From positions 1,104,001-1,168,000 of the forward strand of contig NC_089274.1 of NCBI RefSeq assembly GCF_963678975.1: DNA of 64,000 nucleotides, given 5' to 3'. The position numbers and the translations under genes were made by a program. Below the pieces are notes generated by a model, which made no database searches, was not told where the DNA came from, and saw only the letters and a list, made by a program, of their open reading frames with translations. Position 1 is the first letter of the stretch, and each line of letters starts with the position of its first letter. Shown here one piece after another: positions 31,676 to 43,894 of this stretch. Source of the stretch: Dysidea avara (lineage: Eukaryota; Porifera; Demospongiae; Dictyoceratida; Dysideidae).

Positions 31676-34600
31676 TCATGGTGTATTATTACCATCTTCA
31701 CCATACACATCATCAACTGGATCAAGACCAAGTTGTTGTCTTCTCACATTAGTAAGAGCAACCTCCAGTGTTTTCCATGTAGCAGTGGTGGGGCTTAGCT
31801 GAAGCCATTTGTCTAATGTCTGTTGTAAGCAGTATGTGTTTTGCTGACGATAGCGTTCCTCGATGTTGTTGATTACTTGTAGTTTCAATCCCAACTCTAT
31901 TCCAATGTCTCTCCAATGTGCAGCATGTAAATTGATGACATATCTGTTGAGGTCTCTCATTGTTGGAGCATTATCCTCTACAAATTGAAAAGTTGTAAAT
32001 AGTTAGCTAAACACATATCCCAGTTTGCAGTGTTCAAAACTTCAGTGTTTGGCTGAATTGTAGCCAAAGTCATACAAGTACTGTATAGTAGGGACCACAA
32101 AGGTTTGCGCATGGTCCATGTAAAAAACATAACCCACAAACCAGTCTCACTTTTCCCTGATGACGATGAGGCAGTATTGGTTAGGTAAAACTAAGCCCAA
32201 AGAAGCCTTCAGATCGACCCGAAATACTTTCAACAAGTTGCTGTGAATTTTTTTTAAAAAATAATTGTTAAATTGAATTTTCTAGTGACTGACTGACAGA
32301 TGCCTTCAGACAAGCGTAACTCTATAACAGCTAAGGCTATGGGCTTGATTTTTTCACTGTTTGACATCACTTCAGCTGGACACATGCCTTTTGGCATACC
32401 GCAGTACGTACAATGCATTCTTCATGGACATACTAGTGTCCTCCTTTGCATCCCATTTATCTTGGCTGACAGCAAAAGATGTTGATTTGGCAGTAGCACG
32501 TGATGGTTTCCCTTTCTATCTTTCATAGTGGCTATTTTGATAGCAGAGTTACTTTTTGAACAGTTCTTGATTTGTAATGTGTGTAATGGGTTGAACATAG
32601 CTAAGGTGTGCAGCGCCATTTCTTTTGATGCAGTATGCATGGGCTTACTAGTCATAATAGTTTTGTTTTATGAAAAAAGTTAACAAACAAGTATGCAAAA
32701 AAATTGGAATTTTCAGCTAGAGTAAGGATCATAGCACATCGATAAAAAGTACTGAAGTAGTCCATGATATTAAATCACAATAAAACAATAAGAAGTGTTA
32801 TATCCCTACTGTGCTCAAGATACCATAATGGAAATGCATAGTAGGGATATAACACTTCTTATTGTTTTACTGTGATTTAATATTGTGCACTACTCCAGCT
32901 TGTTTCAGTACTTTTATCAAAGTGCTATGGTACCTGCTCTAATTGAAAATTCCAATTTTTTGCATACTATGCTGTGTTCTGTCTGTTACACAGCCATATA
33001 TTCAGCCACAAAGTGTATCTGTTTTAACCCACTTGGTTTGGCTTTATACACATAGTGCAAAATTATGATTTTACTGTAACTAACTGTAGCTACATGATAG
33101 CAAACACACTTAAAATCATTCGGCCACCGTCCACAGACTGACACCTTTGTACCAGAAGGAAGAAATGGGATGTATAAGTAAGATGTAGTTTCTGCAGTGC
33201 TGTACTTTTTCCATTGTAAAACAAATTGAGTGCATAAAGTGTACACCACTAATACTGTAGCTATTAGCTTTCAATTTAAGACACATCAAGCATCAAAGAA
33301 CGTAGCTACAGTAACAATCCATTAGCTAGGGACCTCCACTATGCTAGCATAATGGGCAGAACAATTTCAAGTAGTCTATGGTCATTTTAAAAAAGCAACC
33401 AAAGACCTTTCACAGACTTGCTTAATAGAATACGAGTTTGCAAATTCTATAACCTAGTAACAACTTTAACTTCCATTAACTCCTGCCTTTTAAAGTAATT
33501 AAACATAATGTGATAAGTTGGTCCTACAAATTTCCATCAATCCAACCATAGAGAATGTGCAAAAGCCAAAAATACGTCAGTCCCCAGTCCAGTGTTCCAA
33601 TCCAATAGTCCAGTGTTCCAATCCAATAGTCCAGTGTTCCAATCCAATAGTCCAGTCCACTGAATAGTGACAGTTGCCGCAGTACCACAAAAGGTCATAA
33701 TAGAGCAGTCAGGTACAAGAAATCATCGTAAACAATTTTACATAAACAGATCATGCATGAAAATCAAATCAAATTGTAGTATGTCCAACCAAGTCTGTAG
33801 CATTAACCATGAGTCGTTGCATTTTTCTGAAGGAACACATGGTTGCTATAATAAGGTTGTATAAGTAATGAGGTGAAATATACCTTTGCTCTGTTTTGGA
33901 CCTACTTGACATGACCACTTGGAAAACATATCTGTACTAGGTTGTTCGTGCATCTCCATTCATCTCATGATCTCAAAAGGAATGTTCTCTGTACTAACAA
34001 AACATTTAGCTGTAAATTAATTAAATCTAGGCTCAATGCTTTATGTGCTGAGCTCTGTACATCCTTGAGAAAGTTGACAAAGCCAAACCGCTGACCTAAC
34101 CTTCAAAATTTCTATGCAATTGACTCTTGTAAATGTACTAAATTTATACAGAAATGATTTTCGGCAAGAGTTTTAATGGGAATTAAAGGGCTCACATGAG
34201 ATGATTCCAATCCCGGGTACAGTCTGTATATCTATCTATTATACTAAACATTCCATTCCAATCTATCTTGTTCTCCCACTTATCTGTAATGTGGCTTCTT
34301 CACATGGATCAGGTCGAGTGATAACTACATAGCCTTCACACTTTATTACTTCTATCCCACACACTGGGATATAGTACACATTATAATGCACTCACTATTT
34401 TTGATTTTATCAATCACTACTGCACCATCCACTAGCCTCGACTGTTCATCAGTTTGTGGTGGCTGTTTTGATTGCTGGTTAAGTCGCTGCGATAGCTTCT
34501 CAATGTGTTTTCCCATACGATCTAGTTGCTTCTTCTCTTGCACCTGTTGCTTTGACTGTACATTAAATTGTTGTTGTACATGGTCCAACTGTCGGTCAAT

Positions 34601-36166
34601 TTCTTGTTTGAAAAGTTTTGGTTGTGTGTCCAACTTTTGTGTTACCTGTTCTAATTGTTGATCTAGTTTTTCTTTATCTAGTCTTGACTGCTGCTGTGAT
34701 TCTTGACAACTTTGTCTCAGTAATTTAAAATCCTCTCTCATCAGTATTACCTGTTGTTGTAATTCCTGGACCTGGTAACTCAGGTCTGGAGTCACTGTAC
34801 TAAAGATCGACTGGGCTGGTTGCTTACACAAGTTATGTACTTCAATTCTGTCACGCAACACAGTGTAAAAGTAAGCACCCCTTGTAACACTGGTATCATC
34901 CCCAGGTAAAATGTTAATATACCCCTTCAACTGCATCCATGAGGGCAACATTTGCTTTACTATATCAACTGCTGCCTTCTGGCCACTCAAAAAGCCACTT
35001 AAATAGACGTGAGTCACCAACCTACACTTAGGATGGTGTAGAATTTCCTCAATGTCTCTGCCAAGACTTTGATATTGAGGAGTGTAAAATTTTTTTCTCG
35101 TTGCAGGGTCAAGTCTTAACATAGGCTCCTCTAATAACTCCAAAGAGTGCTCTTTACACTGTGACAACAATTCTTTTATACTCATACCGTTTTGTTTTTC
35201 TGCATGCTCAACTATTGGCTTAGGCAATTCAATCCTATGTGTATATACAGGCAGACCAAAATCATACTCTAATACCATTCCACACCACATGTTGATTAAT
35301 AAAATTTGCTTAAACTGCTTCAGACTACTTATCTCTTCCATGCAATCATCAGAAAACTGCAATACTTTCTGCAACATAGCCTCAAACTCTTTGTACACTT
35401 GATTTTCACCATAAGCTAGTCTGGTGTTGTGTATTTCTTCAATGAGGATGGTACCACCTGACCTCTGCGTAAACCGCTGTACAGAAATGTCTGTCACATC
35501 ATCTGAGCAGTTAATCAACATATAACACTGCTGCACTTCACCTTCAGACTCATACAGGTCCTCTAATGCTGATAATGCAGCAACAACAGAATCAGACAGG
35601 ACCACAAAATCACTCCCACCTTTGTTAAGGCCAACCTTTTGTGCTGCTACTTTCATCATTTGTTTAGCTGCATCACTCCACAGGGCTGGGACTGGCAAGA
35701 CCCACAAAATACCGTTCGCTTGATCCCTTGGCTTTGGTTTCAACGCACATTTCATGAAGTGGAGATACTCTGCAAAAACAATTTCTGCTGGTAAAGTGTT
35801 TCCATTTGTTGCTGTAACTAATAATCGATCACTTCCACTCTGGTCACTGAACAAGTTAGTGTCATTCATCACATTCTCGAACAATGCTAAACGAACATAA
35901 TCGAAAGTGCCTTGTAATGTCTCGTATTTCCTCGCTGCTTGACTACCACAACCCAGCAAGTATCCACCAGGATTGAAAAGTAAATAGAACACGTCGCGTT
36001 TGTATTCTCTCTGTAACGCCTGTATTTCACTAAAGGTATAGTTTTTAAACATTCTCTTGTACGATGGTATCTTCGTTGGATTCCGATGCCAACATTCCGG
36101 TCTTTCGTAAATCTCCACCAACGTGCCATTTATCATCACGCTTCCCATAACAGAATCTGTCGCCAT
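31676..36166 (-). CDS. HSPA12-like Hsp70-fold protein with coiled coil and Death domain (690 aa, 2 exons)
   Basis: Exon 1 is 34396-36166 and exon 2 is 31676-31977; the phase-1 junction and total (2073 nt) are in frame. Residues about 60-440 follow the HSPA12 branch of the Hsp70/actin ATPase fold: WVLPVPALWSDAAKQMMKVAA, then a phosphate-2-like position, an adenosine-like block (THVYLSGFLSGQ) and the late SVTRGAYF (like VLKGAV of Hsp70). The usual GGGT loop reads NCSDDVTD, and no N-terminal FDFGTT motif is seen, so ATP binding is doubtful. Residues about 462-570 are a Gln/Lys-rich coiled coil. Residues about 597-680 form a Death domain (HWRDIGIELGL, TWKTLEVAL). The ATG at 36164-36166 has G at -3 and +4; the frame stays open upstream to 36298, which I treat as 5' UTR. 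Likely an oligomerising sensor or adaptor in innate immune or stress death signalling; this role is inferred. Confidence 0.88.
32691..32967. mobile_element. 277-bp palindromic MITE in HSPA12-Death intron
   Basis: The two halves are inverted copies over nearly the whole length (GTATGCAAAAAAATTGGAAT at the left and ATTCCAATTTTTTGCATAC at the right; inner stem AATAAGAAGTGTTATATCCC). RNA from it would fold into a hairpin of more than 100 bp. Confidence 0.85.
33589..33657 (+). repeat. 21-bp tandem repeat
   Basis: Three exact copies of CCAGTGTTCCAATCCAATAGT followed by a partial unit, in the HSPA12-Death intron. Confidence 0.95.
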
Positions 36167-36385
36167 GACCGCCAACACTCCGGTAAACAGCCAGGTCAGC
36201 ACGTCGTGATTTCTTTTGTTTAGGTGGGGGGAAACCCCACAAACACAAACTGCAATGACGTCACCGACACTATATGGATAAATAGTCCAAAGGTACATGA
36301 TGCGTTAGTTTGGACATAGATAATAGACACCCCTACCTATGGTTTGGACTATCGGTCCATACGAGCACTAGAGTAGTGTACGGTA
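36167..36385. promoter_or_regulatory. Promoter region of the HSPA12-Death gene with a CRE
   Basis: A perfect palindromic cAMP-response element TGACGTCA is at 36256-36263, about 90 bp upstream of the start codon. A CATAGATAATAG repeat end lies at about 36316. If the exon at 36386 is real the region is bidirectional. Confidence 0.55.
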
Positions 36386-36555
36386 TTGGAATACGGGGTG
36401 ATTAGCAGTATACTAGCTACGCTGCTTAGGCTTCCCACAATCAATCGTGCCCAACTTGATCGTGCCACAGTGTTCTGTGCTGAATACTCAGCGAGCGAGT
36501 CCATCTCGGAGTCGATTGACCTGGACCAGTTGGATTTGAGTGATGCGTGTGTAGG
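36386..36555 (+). CDS. Possible first exon of an unknown plus-strand gene
   Basis: An open stretch with acidic, serine-rich composition (SASESISESIDLDQLDLSDACV) ends at a good donor, G|GTACGTG, at about 36555. There is no in-frame ATG (the frame starts at TTG after a stop), so an upstream splice or non-AUG start would be needed. I could not find a convincing second exon. Its position 220 bp from the HSPA12-Death start fits a divergent gene pair. Low confidence. Confidence 0.3.
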
Positions 36556-36659
36556 TACGTGTTTAGTTTTATATACTTTGTGCTTATTTCTGCCTTTATA
36601 AGTGAAGTTCTTAAAATGTAGTACAGACTCTGCCTCTGTCCCTCCAGTCACTGACTAGT

Positions 36660-37050
36660 ATCAAGCTGGGACTACACTGTGCCATTTATGTACATATTTG
36701 GTATTATTTCCCACCAGCATCAGTGGTGCTGGAGCATTTCTAGATGTTTTAATTTGCACCAATGAATGTTCAGCCCCCTACCACTCACCCCTACCCCCCA
36801 CACAGGCCTGTTAAGTCCAAAGCTGTCCTAACATAGGAGCCATGAATCTATCTTCATGCTTTAATCCTTTGTGATGACATTTCACTTTCTCAAAAATTTT
36901 CAACTATGCTACAGTAATCTTTTTTTTAATCTTTACAGTGCTACACTGAAAATCAGTATTCAGTTACTGAGTGGATCCCCTGTTAAACAATTACAATCTA
37001 CCAAAGATACCGCTGGTTGCTACACTTGATTTTCAACCAATATCTCATGC
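36660..37050. other. Non-coding, nothing recognised
   Basis: AT-rich sequence without a credible ORF or repeat that I can identify. Confidence 0.5.
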
Positions 37051-37054
37051 AGTG

Positions 37055-37550
37055 TTGGGAAAGTTACTTTTTAAAAGTAACTAGTTACATATTACTTGCA
37101 ACTGAACTATTTAGTTACAGTTACATATTACTTATAAAATAAAGTAACTGTAATAATATTACATGTTAATATTACTTTGTGTCCACAGCCTTAAGCTGTC
37201 ACGTGTGAAACTACCACCTTATCACGTGACATGATTGCATTGTTGGACAATGTGCAAATCTTGGTTATAAGGAAGAAGCTGGTGAATAAGCTTCATTCAG
37301 TAGGCTTCATTACTTTGTTGTGGCTAGGCGTTACTCAGTGGATTACTAACGAGATTAGTAACTTTGTTACTTGTAGTAATAATATTACGTAATATTGGAT
37401 TCGTTACAGTAACTATATTACTTAGGTAAGCATTACATTTGTAAGTAAAATAACTTGAGTTATATTACCTGTTTTTATAGCGTATTTCGTTATATTACTT
37501 AGTTACCACAAAAGTAATAATATTACATAACGCGTTACTCCCAACACTGA
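37055..37550. mobile_element. MITE with GTTGGGAGTAACGCGTTA-type ends (copy 2)
   Basis: Starts GTTGGGAAAGTTACTTTTTA and ends TAACGCGTTACTCCCAACAC, with many TAACTGTAATAATATTAC-like internal runs. It is the same family as 18116-18540. Confidence 0.75.
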
Positions 37551-38139
37551 TCTCATGCTACTACTATAATAAGCAGGTAAAATTTCCCATCCGGAATTAT
37601 ATTGGGTATTGTACTGCCAGCCAGTTTGCATAGACTTTTGTCTATATGCAATTAGGACAGTAATCCTATAAATACTGATGTGTGAACATAATTTTGTCAC
37701 AAGCCATCAATTAAAAATGTGCTAGTCAGTGATTGTAATTTATGTGATGCATTCTAATTTTATTTCAACATTTACACTGCACTATAATTTTCTCACTTGC
37801 TTGTACAGTAATTATAATTTATAGGTGTGAAAAAACACAGGCATGTGAATACTAGTACTAGTGAATACAATATTGTAGTGTATGTAGTTAAAGAGTGAGT
37901 CACTTCCATACTATAGATCCATGCATGTATACTGCATGCGTGTGATGAGCATGTGTATGTGTCTGTGTGTAAAGTTGTGTGTCTGTGTCTGTCCTTATCT
38001 CCCACAGCAGGTGATAGTCCAGGTGGGACTTTAGGTGCCCACACCTTCACCTGTGTGACATGGTGCAGCCTCCTGCGGGTTACTAGTACATAGCTACTGG
38101 GATATTCAAGCCTACCTAGTGAACCAGCACTCTGTGTGT

Positions 38140-38167
38140 GGTGTGTGTGTGTATTGTGCGTATGTGT

Positions 38168-38225
<58 letters not shown>

Positions 38226-38674
38226 TGTGTGTAGTATGTATGCAATGCTTGTAGGACATCCAGCCAAAATTGGTGTTTGTCTGAGCATATTAGCAAGGAT
38301 TATGTATTTGTGTGTGGTGTAGTACGTGTGTGTATTGTATGTGCGTAGTATAGCGCAGTGCATGTGTGTGTGTGTGTGTGTGTGTGTATTGTACAATAGT
38401 GCATGTGTGTGTAGTGTAGTGTATGTAATGTAGTGTAGTGGGTATGTGTGTAGTGTAGTGTAGTGCGCGCGTGTGTAGTGTGCTTAATGTGGCGTAGTTT
38501 GCATAATGTGGTGTAGTGTGTATGTGCGTGCGTGCGTGTGTGTGTTTGTGTGTGTGTGTATTTGTGTGTGTGGTGTTCGGTGTACGTGTGTGTGGTGTTC
38601 GGTGTACGTGTGTGTGGTGTTCAGTGTACGTGTGTGGTGTTCGGTGTACGTGTGTAGTGCGTGTGTGTGTGCAT

Positions 38675-38710
<36 letters not shown>

Positions 38711-38960
38711 AGTGTATGTGTGTAGTATGTATGCAGCGCTTGTAGGACATCTGACATTTTCCGGCCAAAATTGGTGTTTGTCCTTGCATATTAGCAAGGA
38801 TTGTGTATGTGTGTGTAGTGTAGTGCGTGTGTGAGAGTATTGTAATGTAGTGCATGTGTGTAGTGTAGTATAGTGTAGTGTGTGTAATGTAGTGTATGTG
38901 TGTAGTGTAGTGCGTGCGTGTGAGTAGTGTAGTGCGTATGTGTGTGTGTAGTGTGTGTGT
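38140..38960. repeat. GT-rich microsatellite field with an 85-bp duplicated unit
   Basis: Long TG/TGTG and TGTAGTGTAGTG arrays (pure TG at about 38172-38222). A unit GCTTGTAGGACATC...CCAAAATTGGTGTTTGTC...TATTAGCAAGGATT occurs twice (about 38240-38310 and 38738-38802). The many His/Thr or Cys/Val ORFs here are products of the repeat. Confidence 0.9.
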
Positions 38961-40939
38961 GTTTGTCCATGAATTTCCACATATTCATTGAAGGGTTAGT
39001 AGGAAAGGCACACAACTGTTCATGTAATTGAAGTGTTAGATACCCTGGGTTGGTATTTGACTATTAATATGGTAGCTAATTCACATTGTGTTTGCTGTGC
39101 TCATTTTAATCACAGTGTGGCTACAAGGAACTACGAGCATGATATCAGTGATGTGTGATGGTCTGGTGTCACCAGCATGATGCAAAGTCTGTAAGGTGGG
39201 TGTGTTAGAAATATTGTTGCTATAGTAACCATTGATGATTGTCAAATGTTTATGATTTACATAGCCGGTAACAGCTGTGTGACATATAATCAACCTACAA
39301 TGACTTCTCCAGGTATGCAAAAAGGTGTGTCCACAATGACCATATCATTCACTCCTAGGTATAGTTTTTCAAGAAAAGTGAAGAGGGGAGCAAATCCAGC
39401 AATTGTTCAGTGAGTTGAGTTTTTTGGCTGTGCAGTAGATAGCACGTCTACCTGTATGTAAATCAACAGTTTGTTTCTGTTTCCTGTTCTATGAATGTTT
39501 GGCTTACATACTTAATAAATACTTAGGTTTAAAGGAAGAAAATTCATCCATCCTGGAGGAGATTGAGTGTTGCGCTCACAACTAGACATTGGGTGGCCTG
39601 CAGTTCTAATCCTGGGGTAGGAGGAATTTTTTCGTTTCTTTGGCCCTTTTCTGTTACACCTTATTGTTAGCTAGGTAATCATTTAAAGTTTCCAGTTCTT
39701 GTTAGGTTAGGCAATCCTAAGGCTGCAGCACATGTTACTGTCAGACCTAAAGCTCTAATAACAATAACGTACCTCTACACACATTGCATACTTCTGTGTT
39801 GTCAAAAGAAATTGTGCGTAACTAATGCTTTCATTGCAGTTGAGCTACGTGGTTAGTTGAGACTCAGTTAACACCTGCTCACAGAAATGATTTATTTGTG
39901 TAGGTGAGCTGTACTAGTGCAAGACATATTAAATGCATGGTTTTTCCCCGTGTAGCTGTTGAGGATTAGCAATGTGACAGACGGTAATAGCTGCTACGAA
40001 CAACCTATTGTACTTACTTATGCACATTTTTTTTTTTTTTTGCTTGATGTGATATTTACTATATTTTGACTTTTTAATTATGTCGGGTTAACTGGTAATA
40101 ATAAATCAGTGGTACAGGGGTTGAGTCACTAACAACTGTCACGTGGGAATAATAAATATATTGTTTATGGCAATTTACATTGTATTTACTGTACATTCAA
40201 CTAACAGAAATCACACGCACATGACCATAACAGCAATTGCAAGTGTCTGAGTTTATTCACTCATATGTATCATAACATGGGGAAAAGAAATTAATATTGG
40301 TAATGTGACATCAGTGTATAAATTGTATAGGCACAGAGTGGAGTTTTTTATCTGGCAACAGTGAAATTCACTTAACAATAGAGTATACAGAACAATCAGT
40401 CAAGAATGAAATATAAAATAAACTATACTTTAATGAGGAGTCATGATCAGTGGCTTCAGTGAATGGTATTGGTAAGCAGGACTGATGGCTACTCTATAAT
40501 TGTATATGCCTGAACGGTCTAGATCTGATACATTATGCACTATTGTACATGTGTATGTATTATTAGATAATATTACACACCTGTGCATTGTGTAGGGTTG
40601 ACATACATAGCTTGAACTTAGTTTCCAAGAACATGTACATGCTTTATTGATCATGTGATAGTGTTCAAATTTCCATATTGATTATTTAGAAACAGTAAAG
40701 CAAACAAATGTAATAACAGTGTAATAGTGTATCAGTTCCTAGTACTTTCTACTGTGACAATTTAGTAGATTCTTACAATTGTTATTATCCTTCAAAACAT
40801 TTAATCATGGTACTTAGACTCTATTTAGGCTGTTTTGGGTGGGTAATAAATCTCATATACTCCACCTTGTTTTCTAATATACTCCACGCCTTTAAGCACA
40901 ATATGACATATGCTCAAAATCGGATTTGTCCAATCGCTA

Positions 40940-42003
40940 TGCGTTGTTCACGTGCAGTGATTTAACGAGCGCGATTATTTAGTCACGTGAGGACGCATAG
41001 TTGCCATGGCGCTAGTATTATCGTAAGAAAACCAGCCGCTTTTGCCGAGCCTACAGCAGAAACAGCCATGGATGAGGTAAGTGATCTGAGTGTAATGTGA
41101 AATAGAGTCTAAAGCAGTTATACGGGCACAATGTGGAGTCTATGAAATTTATAAACCCTCAGGCCCTTAGTAGCACCCTCGCTTCGCTCGTGCGCTACAG
41201 CCCGGGCCTTCGGGTTTATAAATTTCATAGACTCCACATTGTGCCCGTATAACTATTATATATACTGTCTAGTTATAATTATATATTCAAACAAGCTGAC
41301 CAAGGTGAATGGATCACATTCGGCCAATAAGTTGCAAGTATTATAGTTACAAAGACACACTATGTAGATAGAAAATGTATATATAATAGCATAAAGACCA
41401 TGCATGCATATGATACATGGCTTCTTTTTTTTTTTACATGCAAACATAATTATGACATGAAAAACTAGGTATATATAAGTAGTCATGAGTTGTTGTCATG
41501 AATCATGATCAATTATCACATTTTTAATTGCATCATGATTTATGGTGGTACAGTACATTATAGTAGCTATTACTTGGTCTATACACTTTTGTCCTCCACA
41601 ATGATTAATCCAGCTGGTATGAATACATAGCCAGACTATGATAACATAATTATTCTGAATAACAATTCTCATATCCATTAAACACCAAAATTGTGCAATG
41701 TTGGTGTCAGTATAACAAGTTACTGCAAGCTGTATACAAAGCCAGCAGCTACATACTCTAGTTATAGTTATTGACACTTATCCTCTGATTTACTTCAGAA
41801 TCATTATTATGCAGCCACACGCAGTTGTGAGAATCTCCTAAGTTGTGTGAACAACCTGTATACTATTATATTACCACATAAGTTGTATAGTCATGTCAAC
41901 CTTGTGTTTCAAACAATGCATATCTCTATAATATTATCTAATAATACATACACATGTGTATTAGCAATGGCTACCTGTATAGAAAGACCACTGGTACCTT
42001 TCT
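40940..42003 (+). CDS. Possible small gene or first exons with CACGTG promoter
   Basis: CACGTG boxes at 40949-40954 and 40984-40989 lie in a locally GC-rich stretch like the other promoters in this window. ATGGATGAG then meets a consensus donor GTAAGT at about 41077. A candidate second exon from about 41799 (after TTTACTTCAG) reads NHYYAATRSCENLLSCVNN and stays open to a stop at 42003, giving about 69 residues. No family is recognised. An alternative is that only the first exon is real and the rest was displaced by the surrounding duplication. Confidence 0.3.
41116..41254. repeat. Near-perfect 139-bp hairpin
   Basis: The first 43 bases (starting AGTTATACGGGCACAATG) are the exact reverse complement of the last 43, around a loop with CCCTCGCTTCGCTCGTGCGC. 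It lies just downstream of the possible first exon at 41068. Confidence 0.95.
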
Positions 42004-42133
42004 AAAAAGACCAATTAACTTTAAAATTTTCAACTGAAGAAGTTAGTCCCCTTCTAATTCCCTAGAAAGAGGCCAGGAATCTAGATGTTATGCATAGGAG
42101 TGTATGAGCTCAGACACTTGCCGTTATGGTAGT

Positions 42134-42296
<163 letters not shown>

Positions 42297-42801
42297 TTTC
42301 CTTTAGTTGAATGTAAACATAATGCATAAAAGTAAACTCCCACGATAGATGTGGTGACTTAACCCCTGCACCACTCACTTTACTACCAGTTAACCCGACA
42401 ACATTATAAAGTCAAAGTATATAGTAAATATCAAATCGAATAAAAACACATAATTAGGTAGCAGCTATTACTGTTTGTCACATTGCCAATCCACAACAGC
42501 TATATGGGGAAAAACCATGCATTTAATTTGTCCTGCACTAGTACAGCTCACCTACACATATAAATCATTTCTGTGAGCAGGAGTTGACTGAGTCTCAACT
42601 AATCACGTAGCTCAACTACAATGAAAGCATTAGTTATACACAATTTCTTTTGACAACACAGAAGTATGCAATGTATGTAGAGGTACGTTATTGTTATTAG
42701 AGCTTTACAGTGACCAGCACTGAAGGTCTGACAGTAACATGTGCTGCAGCCTTTGGATTGCCTAACCTAACAGGAACTGGAGACCTTAAATGATTACCTA
42801 G

Positions 42802-43296
42802 CAGTGGCGGATCTAGGATTTTTAAAAGGGGGTTTCTGAAAATTGGTATAGCTAAATAAGGCATCTGATAACAATTCTCCGGAAATTTTAGAAGTTCTGA
42901 GATTGGAAGTTTTTGTTCGCAATTACAATAAATTCAATACTTTAAACTGTAAATAATTACTAAATACTATAGCTAACTATAGGGCTAATATGGTGACTAC
43001 AAGCTGTGGCTGTGATTGCTCTATTAGAGCAGTTACGTGACTGCTCTATTAGAGTATCTCGATCTGGCATTTTTATGCAGTGGGAGATGAAAAATGAAGT
43101 GTTGCTGATGGTTTAATAGCTATAAATGGTGTTAGTTAAGTGCAACTGCATGCATACTACTGAAATACAGTGGTATATAGTTGTTTGCTATGACAAATTG
43201 TCAATACAACAATGTTTATGTAATGAGAATGCCACTAAGCTAATTTAGAAGGGGGTTTCTGTCGAAACCCCAGAAACTCATCTGGATCTGCCACTG
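42802..43296. mobile_element. TIR element CAGTGGCGGATC...CTGCCACTG, 495 bp
   Basis: Inserted into the right arm of the inverted duplication with CCTAG duplicated at both sides (42797-42801 and 43297-43301). The left arm shows the empty site with a single CCTAG (in reverse complement), which defines the ends exactly. It contains two copies of the CTCTATTAGAG motif (about 43016-43065). No transposase is encoded. Confidence 0.9.
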
Positions 43297-43894
43297 CCTA
43301 GCTAACAATAAGGTGTAACAGAAAAGGGCCAAAGAAACGAAAAAATTCCTCCTACCCCAGGATTAGAACTGCAGGCCACCCAATGTCTAGTTGTGAGCGC
43401 AACACTCAATCTCCTCCAGGATGGATGAATTTTCTTCCTTTAAACCTAAGTATTTATTAAGTATGTAAGCCAAACATTCATAGAACAGGAAACAGAAACA
43501 AACTGTTGATTTACATACAGGTAGACGTGCTATCTACTGCACAGCCAAAAAACTCAACTCACTGAACAATTGCTGGATTTGCTCCCCTCTTCACTTTTCT
43601 TGAAAAACTGTACCTAGGAGTGAATGATATGGTCATTGTGGACACACCTTTTTGCATGTCTGGAGAAGTCATTGTAGGTTGATTATATGTCACACAGCTG
43701 TTACCGGCTATGTAAATCATAAACATTTGACAATCATCAATGGTTACTATAGCAACAATATTTCTAACACACCCACCTTACAGACTTTGCATCATGCTGG
43801 TGACACCAGACCATCACACATCACTGATATCATGCTCGTAGTTCTTTGTAGCCACACTGTGATTAAAATGAGCACAGCAAACACAATGTGAATT

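Noticed and set aside
33541-33660. CRISPR-like array
   Set aside because: Three direct 21-bp repeats without unique spacers, inside a eukaryotic intron.
38112-39015. Many ORFs of His-Thr or Cys-Val repeats on both strands
   Set aside because: They are translations of GT/TGTAG microsatellite sequence in every frame.
39560-39620. tRNA gene in the inverted duplication arm
   Set aside because: A B-box-like GTTCTAATCC is present, but no complete cloverleaf can be folded; at most a tRNA-derived SINE.
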